NCBI RefSeq assembly: GCF_024437745.1
Contig: NZ_JANFNY010000001.1
Location: 62,001-126,000 of the forward strand
Origin: Roseomonas sp. GC11
GTDB taxonomy: Bacteria > Pseudomonadota > Alphaproteobacteria > Acetobacterales > Acetobacteraceae
Length of the DNA stretch: 64,000 nt
Reading direction: 5' to 3'
A model generated the notes under the pieces. The model saw only the letters and a list, made by a program, of their open reading frames with translations, made no database searches and was not told where the DNA came from. Each line of letters begins with the position of its first letter. Position 1 is the first letter of the stretch. Position numbers and translations under genes: made by a program. Positions 9,011-17,124 of this stretch are shown here, one piece after another.

Positions 9011-9134
9011 CGCGGGGGCTCCTTCGCGCGGCCGGCACCCGCCGGGGTGGGTGTCGGGAGGATACCTTGTCCGCCACGGCCGCCGGGTCAAGCGCCAGGG
9101 CGGCTGGACCGGCTGGCGCCCCGCGCATAGCGTG

Positions 9135-9163
9135 CCACCACAGGGGCCACCACAGGGGCCACC
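9135..9163 (+). repeat. Short tandem repeat upstream of GST
   Basis: Two exact copies of the 12-mer CCACCACAGGGG plus five more bases, ending about 20 bp before the GST start. It lies in the shared region between cysE and the GST. No function can be assigned. Confidence 0.6.
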
Positions 9164-9182
9164 GCAAGGAAGGAAGCACGCC

Positions 9183-9809
9183 ATGCGAATCATCTGGGGC
9201 CGCGCGAACAGCAGCAATGTCATGAAGCTGCTCTGGTTCTGCGCCGAGACCGGGCTGCCTTACGAGCGGCGCGACGCCGGCGGCGCCTTCGGCCGCACGC
9301 AGGAGCCGGCCTACAAGGCCATGAACCCCATGTCCCTCGTCCCCGTGCTGGAGGAGCCGGATGGCTGGGCGCTGTGGGAGAGCAACAGCATCCTCCGCTA
9401 TCTCGGCGCCACCACCGCCGAGGGCGCGGGCCTCTACCCCGCCGCGCCGCGCCGCCGCGCCGCCATCGAGCGCTGGATGGACTGGCAGCTGGCGCATCTC
9501 TCCCAGCCCATGACCACCCTCTTCTTCACCCATGTCCGCATCCCTGAGCCGGAACGCGACTGGGATGCCGCCGAGGCCGCCCGCCAGAAGGCCGCCAGCC
9601 TCTGGGCGCTGCTCGACCACCAGTTGCAGGCCACCCCCTTCGCCGAGGGCGAGGCCCTGACCCTGGCCGATATCGCCCTTGGCCCCTTCATCCACCGCTG
9701 GTTCGCCCTGCCGATCGAGCGCCCGGACCTGCCGGCGCTGCGCCAGTGGTATGAGCACCTCTGCGAACGCCCCGGCTACGCCACCCATATCCGCATCCCG
9801 ATGACCTGA
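9183..9809 (+). CDS. Glutathione S-transferase family protein
   Basis: A 208-residue cytosolic GST. The N-terminal thioredoxin-like domain (about 1-80) has the glutathione-site pattern of the family: SSNVMK near the start, MNPMSLVPVLEE (cis-Pro) and WESNSILRYLG (Glu-Ser binding the gamma-glutamyl group). The C-terminal helical domain includes the N-capping box region LTLADIALGPFIHRW. ATG 9183 was selected because AAGGAAGGAAG precedes it. It is divergent from cysE, a gene for synthesis of a glutathione precursor, but a functional link is only suggestive. The substrate is unknown. Confidence 0.9.
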   Translation: MRIIWGRANSSNVMKLLWFCAETGLPYERRDAGGAFGRTQEPAYKAMNPMSLVPVLEEPDGWALWESNSILRYLGATTAEGAGLYPAAPRRRAAIERWMDWQLAHLSQPMTTLFFTHVRIPEPERDWDAAEAARQKAASLWALLDHQLQATPFAEGEALTLADIALGPFIHRWFALPIERPDLPALRQWYEHLCERPGYATHIRIPMT

Positions 9810-9858
9810 CCCCCCCGTGACGCGGCCGCCCTGTTACGCTATGTCATGAACACCGCGC

Positions 9859-9940
9859 GCGAGAGTGGCGGAACGGTAGACGCAGACGACTCAAAATCGT
9901 CCGACCTCAGGTCATGCGGGTTCGAGTCCCGCCTCTCGCA
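9859..9940 (+). tRNA. tRNA-Leu (anticodon CAA)
   Basis: Acceptor stem GCGAGAG (9859-9865) pairs with CTCTCGC (9933-9939), followed by discriminator A. The anticodon stem GACGA/TCGTC encloses the loop CTCAAAA, giving anticodon CAA, which reads UUG. There is a long variable arm (GACC-TCA-GGTC), as required for a class II leucine tRNA. The T arm is GCGGG-TTCGAGT-CCCGC. The CCA end is not encoded. A run of five T follows directly and may serve as terminator. Confidence 0.95.
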
Positions 9941-10092
9941 TTTTTCTGTCAGCTGCCGGTCAGGGCCGGGACGGCGGGCGCCTCACTCAGCCGGGGCGCT
10001 CCGGCCCAGGGTTGCGGGCTGCTCCCTCCCAACCGCCCGGCCGGCCCCCTCCAGCGTCCCGCCTCCCCACCCGACAGCGGCAGCCCGAAAAA

Positions 10093-11775
10093 TTAACGGT
10101 CGGTGAGGCGGAGTTCGATGCGGCGGTTGCGGGCCAGGGCGTCGGGGGCGTCGCCGGTGTCGATCGGCTGGTATTCGCCGAAGGCGGTGGCGGCGACGCG
10201 GTTGGGCGGCAGCCCCTCATTGATCAGGAACTGCGCCACGGCGATGGCGCGGGCGGCCGAAAGCTCCCAGTTCGAGGCATAGCGGGCGCCGGGGCGCAGC
10301 GGGCTGCGGTCCGCATGGCCATCGACGCGCAGCACCCAGGCCAGGTCGGCGGGGAAGCGGCGGCTGACCTCGAGGAGGATCTGCGCCAGGGCGCGCAATT
10401 GCTGCTGCCCGGCGGCGGAGAGATCGGCACCGCCCACGGGGAAGAGCACCTCGCCCTGGAAGACGAAGCGGTCCCCCACGATGCGCACCTCCGGCCGGTC
10501 GCCCAGCACGTCGCGCAGGCGGCCGAAGAAATCGCTGCGGTAGCGCTGGAGTTCCTCGACGCGCGCGGCCAGGGCGGCGTTCAGCCGCTGGCCGAGCTGG
10601 GTGATCTGCGCCTCCTTGTCGCGGCCGGCCTGCTCCTCGGCGTCGAGCAGGGCGGAGATGCGGGCCAGTTCGGCGCGCAGCTGGGTCACCTGCTGGGTGA
10701 GCAGCGCCACCTGGGCGCGGGCGCTCTCGGCGAGGCGGGCATGCTCGCCGCTGGTGGCCTCGGCGCGGCGCTGGGCCTCGGCGGCGGCGGTGGCGGCGGC
10801 CTCGGCGGTGCGGCGGCCGGCGGTGGCCTCGGTGGCGCTGGCCTCGGCGGACTGGCGGCGGGCGGCCTCGGCCTGGGCCAGCGCCTCGGCGGCGCTGCGC
10901 GCGCGCTCCTGCTCCCCGGCGCGGTCGAGGGCGGCCTGGGCGCGGCGTTCCATTTCGTCGCGCAGGGCGGTCAGCTGCCGCACCTGCTGCGTCAGCCGGG
11001 CGATCTCGGCCAGCCGCGCCTCGATGGTGGCGCGGTCCGCGGTGACGGTGCGGTTCAGCGCCTCCATCTCCGCCCGCAGCGCGGCCAGCTGCTGCTGCGC
11101 GGCGGCGAGCTGCGCGGCGCTCTGGTCGCGCGCCGCCTCGGCGGAGCCGGCGCGCGCCTGGGACTGGGTGAGGGCGGCCTGGGACTGTGTCAGCTGCTCG
11201 CGCGCCTGGGCCAGGGCGGCGCGCTCCGCCTCCAGGGCGCGGCGGGCGGCGGTGAGGTCGCCCAGCGTCTGCGCCGTGCCGCCGCCGATCGCCTCGGCCC
11301 GGCTCTGCGCCTCGGCCAGGCGCTGCTCCAGGCTGGCGATGCGTGCGGCGGCGCCGCTGGCGGAGAGTTCCAGATCGGCCAGCCGGGCGGCGAGGCGGTC
11401 CCGCTCGGCGCGCAGCGCGTCGCGCTCGCCGCCCTGGCGGTCGCGCTCCTCGCGCAGGCCGGAGATCTGGCCAAGTGCGGCGTCGCGCGCGGCGGAGGCG
11501 GTGCGGAGTTCCTCGGTCAGCCGTGTGAGGTTGCCGCGCAGTTCCTCGCCCTGGCCGCGCTCCAGCGCCAGCAGCTCGGCCAGTTCGGCCACCTGCCGGT
11601 TCAGCCGGTCCAGCGCCTGATCGCGCGAGGAGAGGGCCACCGAGAGAAAACCCTGCGCCAGCACGAAGACCAGCAGCACGAAGATGATGACCATCAGCAG
11701 GGTGGAGAGGGCATCCACATAGCCGGGCCAGGCATTCATCCCCTCACGGTTGCCGCCGCGCCGTCCGAGCGCCAT
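10093..11775 (-). CDS. MotB/OmpA-like protein with long coiled coil
   Basis: A 560-residue inner-membrane protein. The N-terminus NAWPGYVDALSTLLMVIIFV is a single membrane helix with an Asp (Asp21) at the position used for proton conduction in MotB/ExbD-type stators. An Ala/Glu/Arg-rich coiled coil of about 350 residues (45-400) follows. The C-terminus is an OmpA-type peptidoglycan-binding domain (SAAGQQQLRALAQILLE, VDGHADRSPL and NWELSAARAIAVAQFL). Unlike flagellar MotB, the linker is very long, and no flagellar genes are near. It is the last gene of a minus-strand run with the MotA-like protein at 11964-13139, separated from it by a family D repeat. It probably forms a peptidoglycan-anchored proton-driven motor of unknown output. 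Confidence 0.85.
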   Translation of the reverse strand: MALGRRGGNREGMNAWPGYVDALSTLLMVIIFVLLVFVLAQGFLSVALSSRDQALDRLNRQVAELAELLALERGQGEELRGNLTRLTEELRTASAARDAALGQISGLREERDRQGGERDALRAERDRLAARLADLELSASGAAARIASLEQRLAEAQSRAEAIGGGTAQTLGDLTAARRALEAERAALAQAREQLTQSQAALTQSQARAGSAEAARDQSAAQLAAAQQQLAALRAEMEALNRTVTADRATIEARLAEIARLTQQVRQLTALRDEMERRAQAALDRAGEQERARSAAEALAQAEAARRQSAEASATEATAGRRTAEAAATAAAEAQRRAEATSGEHARLAESARAQVALLTQQVTQLRAELARISALLDAEEQAGRDKEAQITQLGQRLNAALAARVEELQRYRSDFFGRLRDVLGDRPEVRIVGDRFVFQGEVLFPVGGADLSAAGQQQLRALAQILLEVSRRFPADLAWVLRVDGHADRSPLRPGARYASNWELSAARAIAVAQFLINEGLPPNRVAATAFGEYQPIDTGDAPDALARNRRIELRLTDR

Positions 11776-11800
11776 GGTTCAGCCCTCCCGCCGCGCGCCG

Positions 11801-11930
11801 TTGAGAGGGGCTTTGCCCCTCTCAAACTCTCCCCACCAAAGGCCTGAGGCCTTTGGAAACCCTTTCTGAAGGTGGGTGCAGGGGACCCCGTCCCCTGCTG
11901 GGGGAGTTTGAGGGGGCAAGGCCCCCTCAA
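11801..11930 (-). repeat. Family D element, complete four-hairpin copy
   Basis: Four perfect hairpins in order: TTGAGAGGGGC-TTT-GCCCCTCTCAA (11801-11825), CCAAAGGCC-TGA-GGCCTTTGG (11836-11856), GCAGGGGA-CCCCG-TCCCCTGC (11878-11898) and TTGAGGGGGC-AAG-GCCCCCTCAA (11908-11930). The copy at 60321-60463 has the same modules in reverse order, as expected of the reverse complement. It sits between two same-strand genes that should be co-expressed, so it may tune rather than fully stop transcription. Confidence 0.9.
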
Positions 11931-11963
11931 GACCACCGGCGCGCAGCTTGGCCAGACTGCCCC

Positions 11964-13139
11964 TCACCGCGGGCCTTCCTCGGCCAGGGCGGCGATGGTG
12001 CGGGCGAGGATCTTGATCTCGCCGCGGATCTCGGCGGTGGACTGGGCGCGGCCCTGGGAGACATCCTCGCTCATCCGCGCCAGATAGACCTCGATATTGC
12101 GCAGATGGGCACGCGAGGCGTCGTCGATGCCGGTATGGGCCTGGGCCTCGGCCAGCCGCGCCAGGGTGGGGGCGAGGCCGGACTGTGCCTCGGCCATGCG
12201 CTGCATCAGCACCTGATTGGCGCGCATCTGGTCGGCCATGATGGAGAGGCGGTCCGTCAGCGTGTGCAGCGCCTGGGAGGAGGCGGCGCGGGATTCCTCG
12301 CCGCGCACCATGATGCGCTGGAGGTTCTCCAGGTTCTCGGCGGTCTGCTCCAGCAGCGCCTGGACATAGGCGGGGACGGAGCCGCCGCCCTCGCCATCGC
12401 CGCCCAGCACGCCGGAGGAGAGGCGGGTGACGCCGGCCAGCCATTCCTCCAGCTCGTAGTAGAAGCGGTTCTGCGCCTGCCCGGCCTGGAGGTCCATGAA
12501 GCCCAGCACCAGCGCGCCGGCGAGGCCGAGCATGGAGGAGGAAAACGCCACTCCCATGCCGGAGAGCGGCTGCGCCAGCCCGGATTTCAACTGGTTGAAC
12601 AGCTGGTTCAGGTCGCCCGAGCCCACGGACATGGAGTTGATGACATCGGCCACCGCGCCGATGGTCAGGATCAGCCCCCAGAAGGTGCCGAGCAGGCCGA
12701 GGAAGATGGACAGCCCCGTCATGTAGCGCGACAGCTCGCGGCTTTCGTCGAGGCGGGAGCCGATGCCGTCCAGCAGGCTGCGCATGACGGAGGCGGAGAG
12801 GGAGAGCCTGTCCCCCCGCTTGGCCGCGAACATCGAGGCCATGGGGCCGAGCAGGCGCGGCGCCGGGCGGGCGGGGGCGCCGGAGTGGGGCGTGGCGGGG
12901 CGGGGATTGCCCGGCTTCGCGGTGCGGAAGCCTTCCAGCCACTCCACCTCGGGCTTCAGCCCCATCACCTGGCGGATGTTCCAGCCGATGCCGAGCAGCA
13001 GCACCGTCAGGATCACGCTGTTGAGCAGCGGGTTGGCGGCGAAGGCGTGGACCAGCTCGGCTGAGAGCAGCGCGGCCAGCACGCCCACCGCGGCCAGGAA
13101 GGCCAGCATCCGCAGCAGGTAATGGGTGGGGCGGGTCAT
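11964..13139 (-). CDS. MotA/TolQ/ExbB-like proton channel protein
   Basis: A 391-residue inner-membrane protein. Two helices lie near the N-terminus (about 10-30 and 38-55). The conserved MotA/TolQ/ExbB core contains SIFLGLLGTFWGLILTIGAV and LSGMGVAFSSSMLGLAGALVLGF (quoted here as LSGMGVAFSSSM and LGLAGALVLGF). The C-terminal 150 residues are a charged cytoplasmic helical tail with no motif I know. Its start ATG overlaps the stop of the OmpA-like gene upstream (ATGA). Together with the MotB-like protein it forms a stator pair, but it is not flagellar judging by neighbours. Annotation pipelines usually call this family flagellar motor protein MotA or biopolymer transporter ExbB; neither role is proven. 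Confidence 0.85.
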   Translation of the reverse strand: MTRPTHYLLRMLAFLAAVGVLAALLSAELVHAFAANPLLNSVILTVLLLGIGWNIRQVMGLKPEVEWLEGFRTAKPGNPRPATPHSGAPARPAPRLLGPMASMFAAKRGDRLSLSASVMRSLLDGIGSRLDESRELSRYMTGLSIFLGLLGTFWGLILTIGAVADVINSMSVGSGDLNQLFNQLKSGLAQPLSGMGVAFSSSMLGLAGALVLGFMDLQAGQAQNRFYYELEEWLAGVTRLSSGVLGGDGEGGGSVPAYVQALLEQTAENLENLQRIMVRGEESRAASSQALHTLTDRLSIMADQMRANQVLMQRMAEAQSGLAPTLARLAEAQAHTGIDDASRAHLRNIEVYLARMSEDVSQGRAQSTAEIRGEIKILARTIAALAEEGPR

Positions 13140-13717
13140 GGGCGGCTCTGGCTCTGCTTCTGGCGTGCGCTGGGGGGGAGCAGCTCGATGGCGTCGCGCC
13201 GTTCCTCGGTGCGGCCGAGGGGGCGGATGTCGATGCGCGTCACGTCGAGCCCGGCCTGTTCCAGCGCGCGGCGGATGGCGCGGCCATGGTCCAGCGAATC
13301 GCGCCGCGCGAGGGAGACATCTTCCTCCGGCCCGGCGACCTGGGCAATGAGCGTGACGCGGCCCTGGGTCTGCTGGGCGAGCCAGCGGGCGATGCCGGCC
13401 AGGGCGATCTGCGAGGGTGCGTCCACCCGTCCGCGCGCCAGCGGCCCGGTGAGGCGCCAGCCGCCGCCGGGAAGGGCCTCCATGCCGCGCGCCAGGGGCA
13501 GGGCGGGCTGGGGCACGGTCCGCCCGGGTTCGGGCGGACGGGTGAGGTCGGGCGGCTGGGGGGCGCTGAGGGCCGGCTCGGGCGGCACGGGGCCGTCATC
13601 TTCGGCCGGGGCAGGCTGTGATTGGCCCGGCTGCGCCTGGGCAGGCTGTGCCAGGGCGGGGCCTGCGAGCAGCAGCGCCAGCAGGGGCGCGGCGAGGGAG
13701 GGAAGGCGGAGGGGCAT
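13136..13717 (-). CDS. Secreted OmpA-like periplasmic protein
   Basis: A 193-residue protein. MPLRLPSLAAPLLALLLAG forms a textbook signal peptide ending at ALAQ, which is why ATG 13717 was preferred over an upstream in-frame start at 13768. A Pro/Gln-rich linker follows (about 24-75). Then comes a domain resembling the OmpA C-terminal fold: IALAGIARWLAQQTQGRVTL, VSLARRDSLDHGRAIRRAL and LDVTRIDIRPLG. The canonical peptidoglycan-binding Asp and Arg residues are only partly recognisable. It is translationally coupled to the MotA-like gene (4-nt overlap), suggesting a third component of the same envelope complex. Confidence 0.72.
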   Translation of the reverse strand: MPLRLPSLAAPLLALLLAGPALAQPAQAQPGQSQPAPAEDDGPVPPEPALSAPQPPDLTRPPEPGRTVPQPALPLARGMEALPGGGWRLTGPLARGRVDAPSQIALAGIARWLAQQTQGRVTLIAQVAGPEEDVSLARRDSLDHGRAIRRALEQAGLDVTRIDIRPLGRTEERRDAIELLPPSARQKQSQSRP

Positions 13718-13789
13718 TCTGCGCCGCACCCTAGCCCACATCGCCTTCCAGGGGAAACGCGCCAACAAAAAGTAAAAAACTGAAGGCGG

Positions 13790-13815
13790 GGTCTGGGGGG
13801 ATCCTGTCCCCCCAG
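13790..13815 (-). repeat. Family C hairpin, partial copy
   Basis: Hairpin CTGGGGGGA-TCCTG-TCCCCCCAG (13793-13815) downstream of suhB. It is preceded by GCGGGGT, the reverse complement of the flank seen after the second hairpin at 27291-27313. Only this module of the 141-bp family C unit is present. The run of eight T at 13827-13834 lies on the suhB-proximal side. Confidence 0.7.
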
Positions 13816-13856
13816 CGCTTTATCTTGTTTTTTTGCTGCTCAGCCGCTTTTGCTGC

Positions 13857-14696
13857 TCAGCCGCGGGCGCGCTCGATGAGGGCGATGCCTTCATTCACCA
13901 CGTCGCGCAGCTTGGGCTGGAGCAGGGGGTTGCCGGCGATGACATTGCCCGAGACGTAGGGGTCATTCCCCTCCATATCCGTGGCCCAGCCGCCGGCTTC
14001 CTTCAGGATGATCAGCCCGGCGGCGATATCCCACTTGTTGATGCCGAGTTCCCAATAGCCTTCGTAGCGGCCGGCCGCCGTCCAGGCGAGGTCGAGGGCG
14101 GCGGCGCCCATGCGGCGCACGCCGGCCACCTGCGGCATCAGCTTCGCCAGGATGGCGCTGAACTCCGCCTTGCGCGGGGTCTTGGCGAAGGGGATGCCGG
14201 TGGCGAAGACGGCCTGGATCATGTCGCGCCGGCCGGAGACGCGCAGGCGGCGGTCGTTCAGGAAGGCGCCCATGCCCTTCTCGGCCCAGAACAGCTCATC
14301 GGCGGCGGGGTTGTAGATGACGCCGGCGACGATCTCGCTGGTGTTCTCGCCCGTGCGCTTCTCGATGCCGACGGAGACGGCCCAGTGGGGAATGCCGTGC
14401 AGGAAGTTGGTGGTGCCGTCCAGCGGGTCGATCACCCAGCGCCATTCCCAGTTGGCATCGCCGCTCTCGCCCTGCTCCTCGCCGAGGAAGGCGAAGTTGG
14501 GGCGGGCCTTGCCGAGTTCGGCGCGCAGCGTCTCCTCGGCGCGGAGATCGGCCTGGGAGACGAAATCCCCCGGGCCCTTCATGCTGACCTGGAGCTGCTC
14601 CACCTCGCCAAAGTCACGCAGCAGGCGCTTGCCCGCCTTCTGCACGGCATTGACCACGACATTGAGGGCGGGGGAGAGGCGGGCGGATGCGGCCAC
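13857..14696 (-). CDS. suhB: Inositol monophosphatase family protein
   Basis: Mg-dependent phosphatase of the SuhB/IMPase family that hydrolyses myo-inositol-1-phosphate and related substrates. In bacteria SuhB also acts in rRNA antitermination. It has 279 residues. The metal-binding motifs are GEEQG (Glu73-Glu74), IDPLDGTTNF (Asp90, Asp93, Gly94, Thr95) and, near the C-terminus, NKWDIAAG. The start is GTG 14696, with GGAG 10 nt upstream. It lies downstream of efp on the same strand, an order I recall as common in Rhodospirillales. It is followed by the MotA/OmpA-type genes. Confidence 0.93.
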   Translation of the reverse strand: MAASARLSPALNVVVNAVQKAGKRLLRDFGEVEQLQVSMKGPGDFVSQADLRAEETLRAELGKARPNFAFLGEEQGESGDANWEWRWVIDPLDGTTNFLHGIPHWAVSVGIEKRTGENTSEIVAGVIYNPAADELFWAEKGMGAFLNDRRLRVSGRRDMIQAVFATGIPFAKTPRKAEFSAILAKLMPQVAGVRRMGAAALDLAWTAAGRYEGYWELGINKWDIAAGLIILKEAGGWATDMEGNDPYVSGNVIAGNPLLQPKLRDVVNEGIALIERARG

Positions 14697-14865
14697 GGGG
14701 GGTAAACTCCAGGGATTTCAATCAACGGGGAGGCTGCGGGGGGGAGGCTGCGGGCAGGAGGGCCTGGCCCTCCCGCGCTCTTCCGCCAGGGCACCCGGGC
14801 AGGCGCCCAGGGCCCTGGTTCTCCCGGCGGCCGGGCAGCGGCCGCCGCCGGGAGGGCGAAGGGCC

Positions 14866-15432
14866 TCAGCCCTTGGCGCGCTCGACGTAGGAGCCGTCCT
14901 CGGTCTTCACCACGATCTTCTCGCCCGCGGTGATGAAGGGGGGCACCAGGGTCTTCACGCCGTTGGACAGCACCGCCGGCTTGTAGCTGGAGGAGGCCGT
15001 CTGGCCCTTCACCACCGGGTCGGCCTCGGCGATCTCGAGCACGACATGCTGCGGCAGGTCCATCGCCACCGGCTCGCCCTCGATCAGCTTGACCGAGACC
15101 GTCATGTTCTCGGTCAGGAAGGGCAGGCGCTCGCCGAGGATGGCCGAGGGGACGATGGTCTGCTCGAAGGTCTCGGGATCCATCAGGACGAGGTTGTCAC
15201 CATCGGCGTAGGAGTAGGTGAACTCCTTGTCCTCGGTGGTCAGGCGCTCGACGGTGTCGGCGGTGCGCCAACGGTCGTCCTTCTTGGAGCCGGTCTTGAT
15301 GTCGCGCATCTCGACCTGGATGAAGGCGCCGCCCTTGCCCGGGGTGATGATCTGAATCTTCAGAACCGTCCAGCGCCGGCCTTCATACTCGATGACCTGA
15401 CCGGGCCGCATCTGGTTGGCCTGCTGCTTCAT
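14866..15432 (-). CDS. efp: Elongation factor P
   Basis: Translation factor that enters the ribosomal E site and relieves stalling at polyproline. It has 188 residues, the canonical length. The KOW-like domain I has the conserved loop TPGKGGAF with the tip lysine at Lys33. Domains II and III follow, ending in KTEDGSYVERAKG. ATG 15432 is chosen because MKQQANQMRPGQVIEYEG is the usual N-terminus; the longer frame from 15492 is spurious. No epmA-type modification gene is visible here. The window encodes many Pro-rich proteins (opgH leader, OmpA-like linkers) that could depend on it. Confidence 0.97.
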   Translation of the reverse strand: MKQQANQMRPGQVIEYEGRRWTVLKIQIITPGKGGAFIQVEMRDIKTGSKKDDRWRTADTVERLTTEDKEFTYSYADGDNLVLMDPETFEQTIVPSAILGERLPFLTENMTVSVKLIEGEPVAMDLPQHVVLEIAEADPVVKGQTASSSYKPAVLSNGVKTLVPPFITAGEKIVVKTEDGSYVERAKG

Positions 15433-15603
15433 GGGCTTGGCACCTGCTTCATCGGGCTGAAGGAACAAGGCGCGGGCAGCCACAGGCCACACCGCGCGGG
15501 CGGCGGCGCTTTACCCGGACCGCGCGCCTGAGGCAACCATTCCGCACGCAGGGCCGCCCTGCCTCAACGTCAGGGCGCAAAAATTCAGTTCATTGGAAGG
15601 ATT

Positions 15604-15720
15604 CTTCTTTTTCTGAAGAAAAAGAAGCAAAAAGACTTTCTCTCAGGCTGCCGCCGTCTCCCGGCATAGCGGGACGCCAAACTGATAAAAGTTTTTTGGT
15701 TCTTTTTTTCAAAAAAGAAC
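15604..15720 (-). repeat. Family A gene-end element, complete copy (117 bp)
   Basis: It begins 8 bp after the DUF445 stop codon (minus strand). In the direction of that gene: hairpin alpha GTTCTTTTTT/AAAAAAGAAC (15699-15720), then GTTTGGCGTCCCGC, a GC-rich palindrome and GGCGGCAGCCTG, then hairpin beta CTTCTTTTTC-TGAA-GAAAAAGAAG (15604-15627). It matches the copies at 41008, 46354 and 55683 almost base for base. Confidence 0.92.
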
Positions 15721-15728
15721 GCTCTCTT

Positions 15729-17003
15729 TTAAAACGCCACCCGGCCAAACAGCGCATGCAGCAGGGCGAAGAGCACGCCGCCGGCCAGGAAGCCCACCAG
15801 CGTGCCGTTGATGCGCACATATTGCAGGTCGCGGCCCACGCGCAGCTCGATTTTCTCCACCACCGTCGCGGTGTCCCAGCGGGCGACGACGCCGGCGATG
15901 AACTCCGCCACCTGGGCCTGCACCGTGGGCAGCAGGGCGCGCAGGCCGCGCCGGGCGGCGCCGTTCAGCCGCTCCCGCGCCGCCGCGTCCTCCGCCAGCA
16001 GCGTGCCGAGATTGGCGAAAAGCCCGGCGATCAGGGCGACGCCGCGCCCTTCGGGGGCCGCCGCGTCCTCGGCCACCATGGTCTTCAGCCGCCCCCAGAG
16101 GTCCATCAGCCACGCCGCCACGGCCGGATGCGCCACCGCGCCGCGCAGCGCCCGGCCCAGGGCGGCGGCGCGCTCCGGGTCGGTCTCCAGCCGGTCGATC
16201 TCGGCCATCAGCCAGGATTCGAAGGCGATGCGCAGGGTGCTGTCCCCCGGCTCCACCTTGTCCAGCTCCTGGTTGATGGCGGAGAGGATGCGCCGCGCCA
16301 CGGCGCCGCCGGCCAGCCAGCCGACCAGCGCGCCGCCCTCGGCGCGGACGCGGGCCTGGATGGCGGCGCGCAGATCCTCCTCCTTGGCGGCGAGCAGGGC
16401 CTTGAGCTGCTCCAGCGCCAGGCCGAACACCGCCTGGTGCTGCCCGCCCGCCACCAGCGCGCGCAGCGCCCGCGCCAGCAGCCGCGCCGAGCCGGGGCCG
16501 GAGACCAGGCGCGGCAGCAGGCGCTGGATCAGCCGGCGGGCGCGGCCATCCTCCAGCGCGTTGAGCAGGGCGGGCAGGCCGGCGGCCAGGGCCTCGGCGG
16601 CGGGGCGGGTGGCGGCGGGGTCGGCCAGCCAGCGGCGCAGCAGACCGGCGAGGTCCACCCGCGCCAGCAGCCGATCCAGCTCCGCCTCGGTCAGCACATG
16701 GTTGCCGACGAAGCGGCCGAGGCCGCGCCCCAGCCGCTCCTTCTGCCGCGGGATGATGGCGGTGTGCGGGATGGGCAGGCCGAGCGGCCGGCGGAACAGC
16801 GCGGTGACGGCGAACCAGTCCGCCAGCCCGCCCACCAGCCCGGCCTTGGCGCTGGCCTGGAGGAGATCCGCCCCATAGCCCGGCGGCAGGGCATAGGCGC
16901 CCAGCGTCAGGGCGGCCATCAGCACCAGCAGCAGGGTGGCGAAGCGGCGATGGCGGGCCAGGGCGCGGCGGGCCTCGGCCTCGGGGTCGGGGAAGGGCGG
17001 CAT
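15729..17003 (-). CDS. DUF445 family membrane protein
   Basis: A 424-residue protein of the DUF445/YjiN family. A hydrophobic segment lies near the N-terminus (ATLLLVLMAALTLGAYAL), followed by the family hallmark GLVGGLADWFAVTALFRRPLG and IPHTAIIPRQKERLG. A long amphipathic helical middle region comes next. A C-terminal hydrophobic hairpin (VRINGTLVGFLAGGVLFALL) ends the protein. ATG 17003 was chosen because the family N-terminus starts there; longer frames run into the divergent zinc-transport genes. The function is unknown. It shares a 106-bp divergent promoter region with the microprotein-znuC operon but has no evident link to metal transport. Confidence 0.88.
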   Translation of the reverse strand: MPPFPDPEAEARRALARHRRFATLLLVLMAALTLGAYALPPGYGADLLQASAKAGLVGGLADWFAVTALFRRPLGLPIPHTAIIPRQKERLGRGLGRFVGNHVLTEAELDRLLARVDLAGLLRRWLADPAATRPAAEALAAGLPALLNALEDGRARRLIQRLLPRLVSGPGSARLLARALRALVAGGQHQAVFGLALEQLKALLAAKEEDLRAAIQARVRAEGGALVGWLAGGAVARRILSAINQELDKVEPGDSTLRIAFESWLMAEIDRLETDPERAAALGRALRGAVAHPAVAAWLMDLWGRLKTMVAEDAAAPEGRGVALIAGLFANLGTLLAEDAAARERLNGAARRGLRALLPTVQAQVAEFIAGVVARWDTATVVEKIELRVGRDLQYVRINGTLVGFLAGGVLFALLHALFGRVAF

Positions 17004-17109
17004 CCGCCCCAAGGTAATGCGCCGCCCCCCGCGCGGCGAGGCATGCGGGGATGACATTCCCGCCGCCCCGGCGACGCGGCAAATATCCCTTGCCCGGTGG
17101 GGAGGGAAT

Positions 17110-17122
17110 GTTATCTCGTAAC
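17110..17122 (+). promoter_or_regulatory. Putative Zur operator
   Basis: GTTATCTCGTAAC is an interrupted palindrome GTTA-N5-TAAC within AATGTTATCTCGTAACGCAT, which resembles the core of Zur boxes. It lies 2 nt before the ATG of the microprotein and about 112 bp before znuC, where a zinc-dependent repressor would block transcription. It is inferred from sequence only. Confidence 0.5.
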
Positions 17123-17124
17123 GC

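Noticed and set aside
10012-11847. 611-codon open frame opposite the MotB-like gene
   Set aside because: Gly/Ala/Leu low-complexity shadow of the coiled-coil gene on the other strand, without start signals.
10093-13139. Zorya anti-phage system (ZorA/ZorB-like MotA/MotB pair)
   Set aside because: The coiled coil is on the MotB-like rather than the MotA-like protein. No helicase or nuclease (ZorC, ZorD, ZorE) is encoded nearby, and the context is efp-suhB housekeeping.
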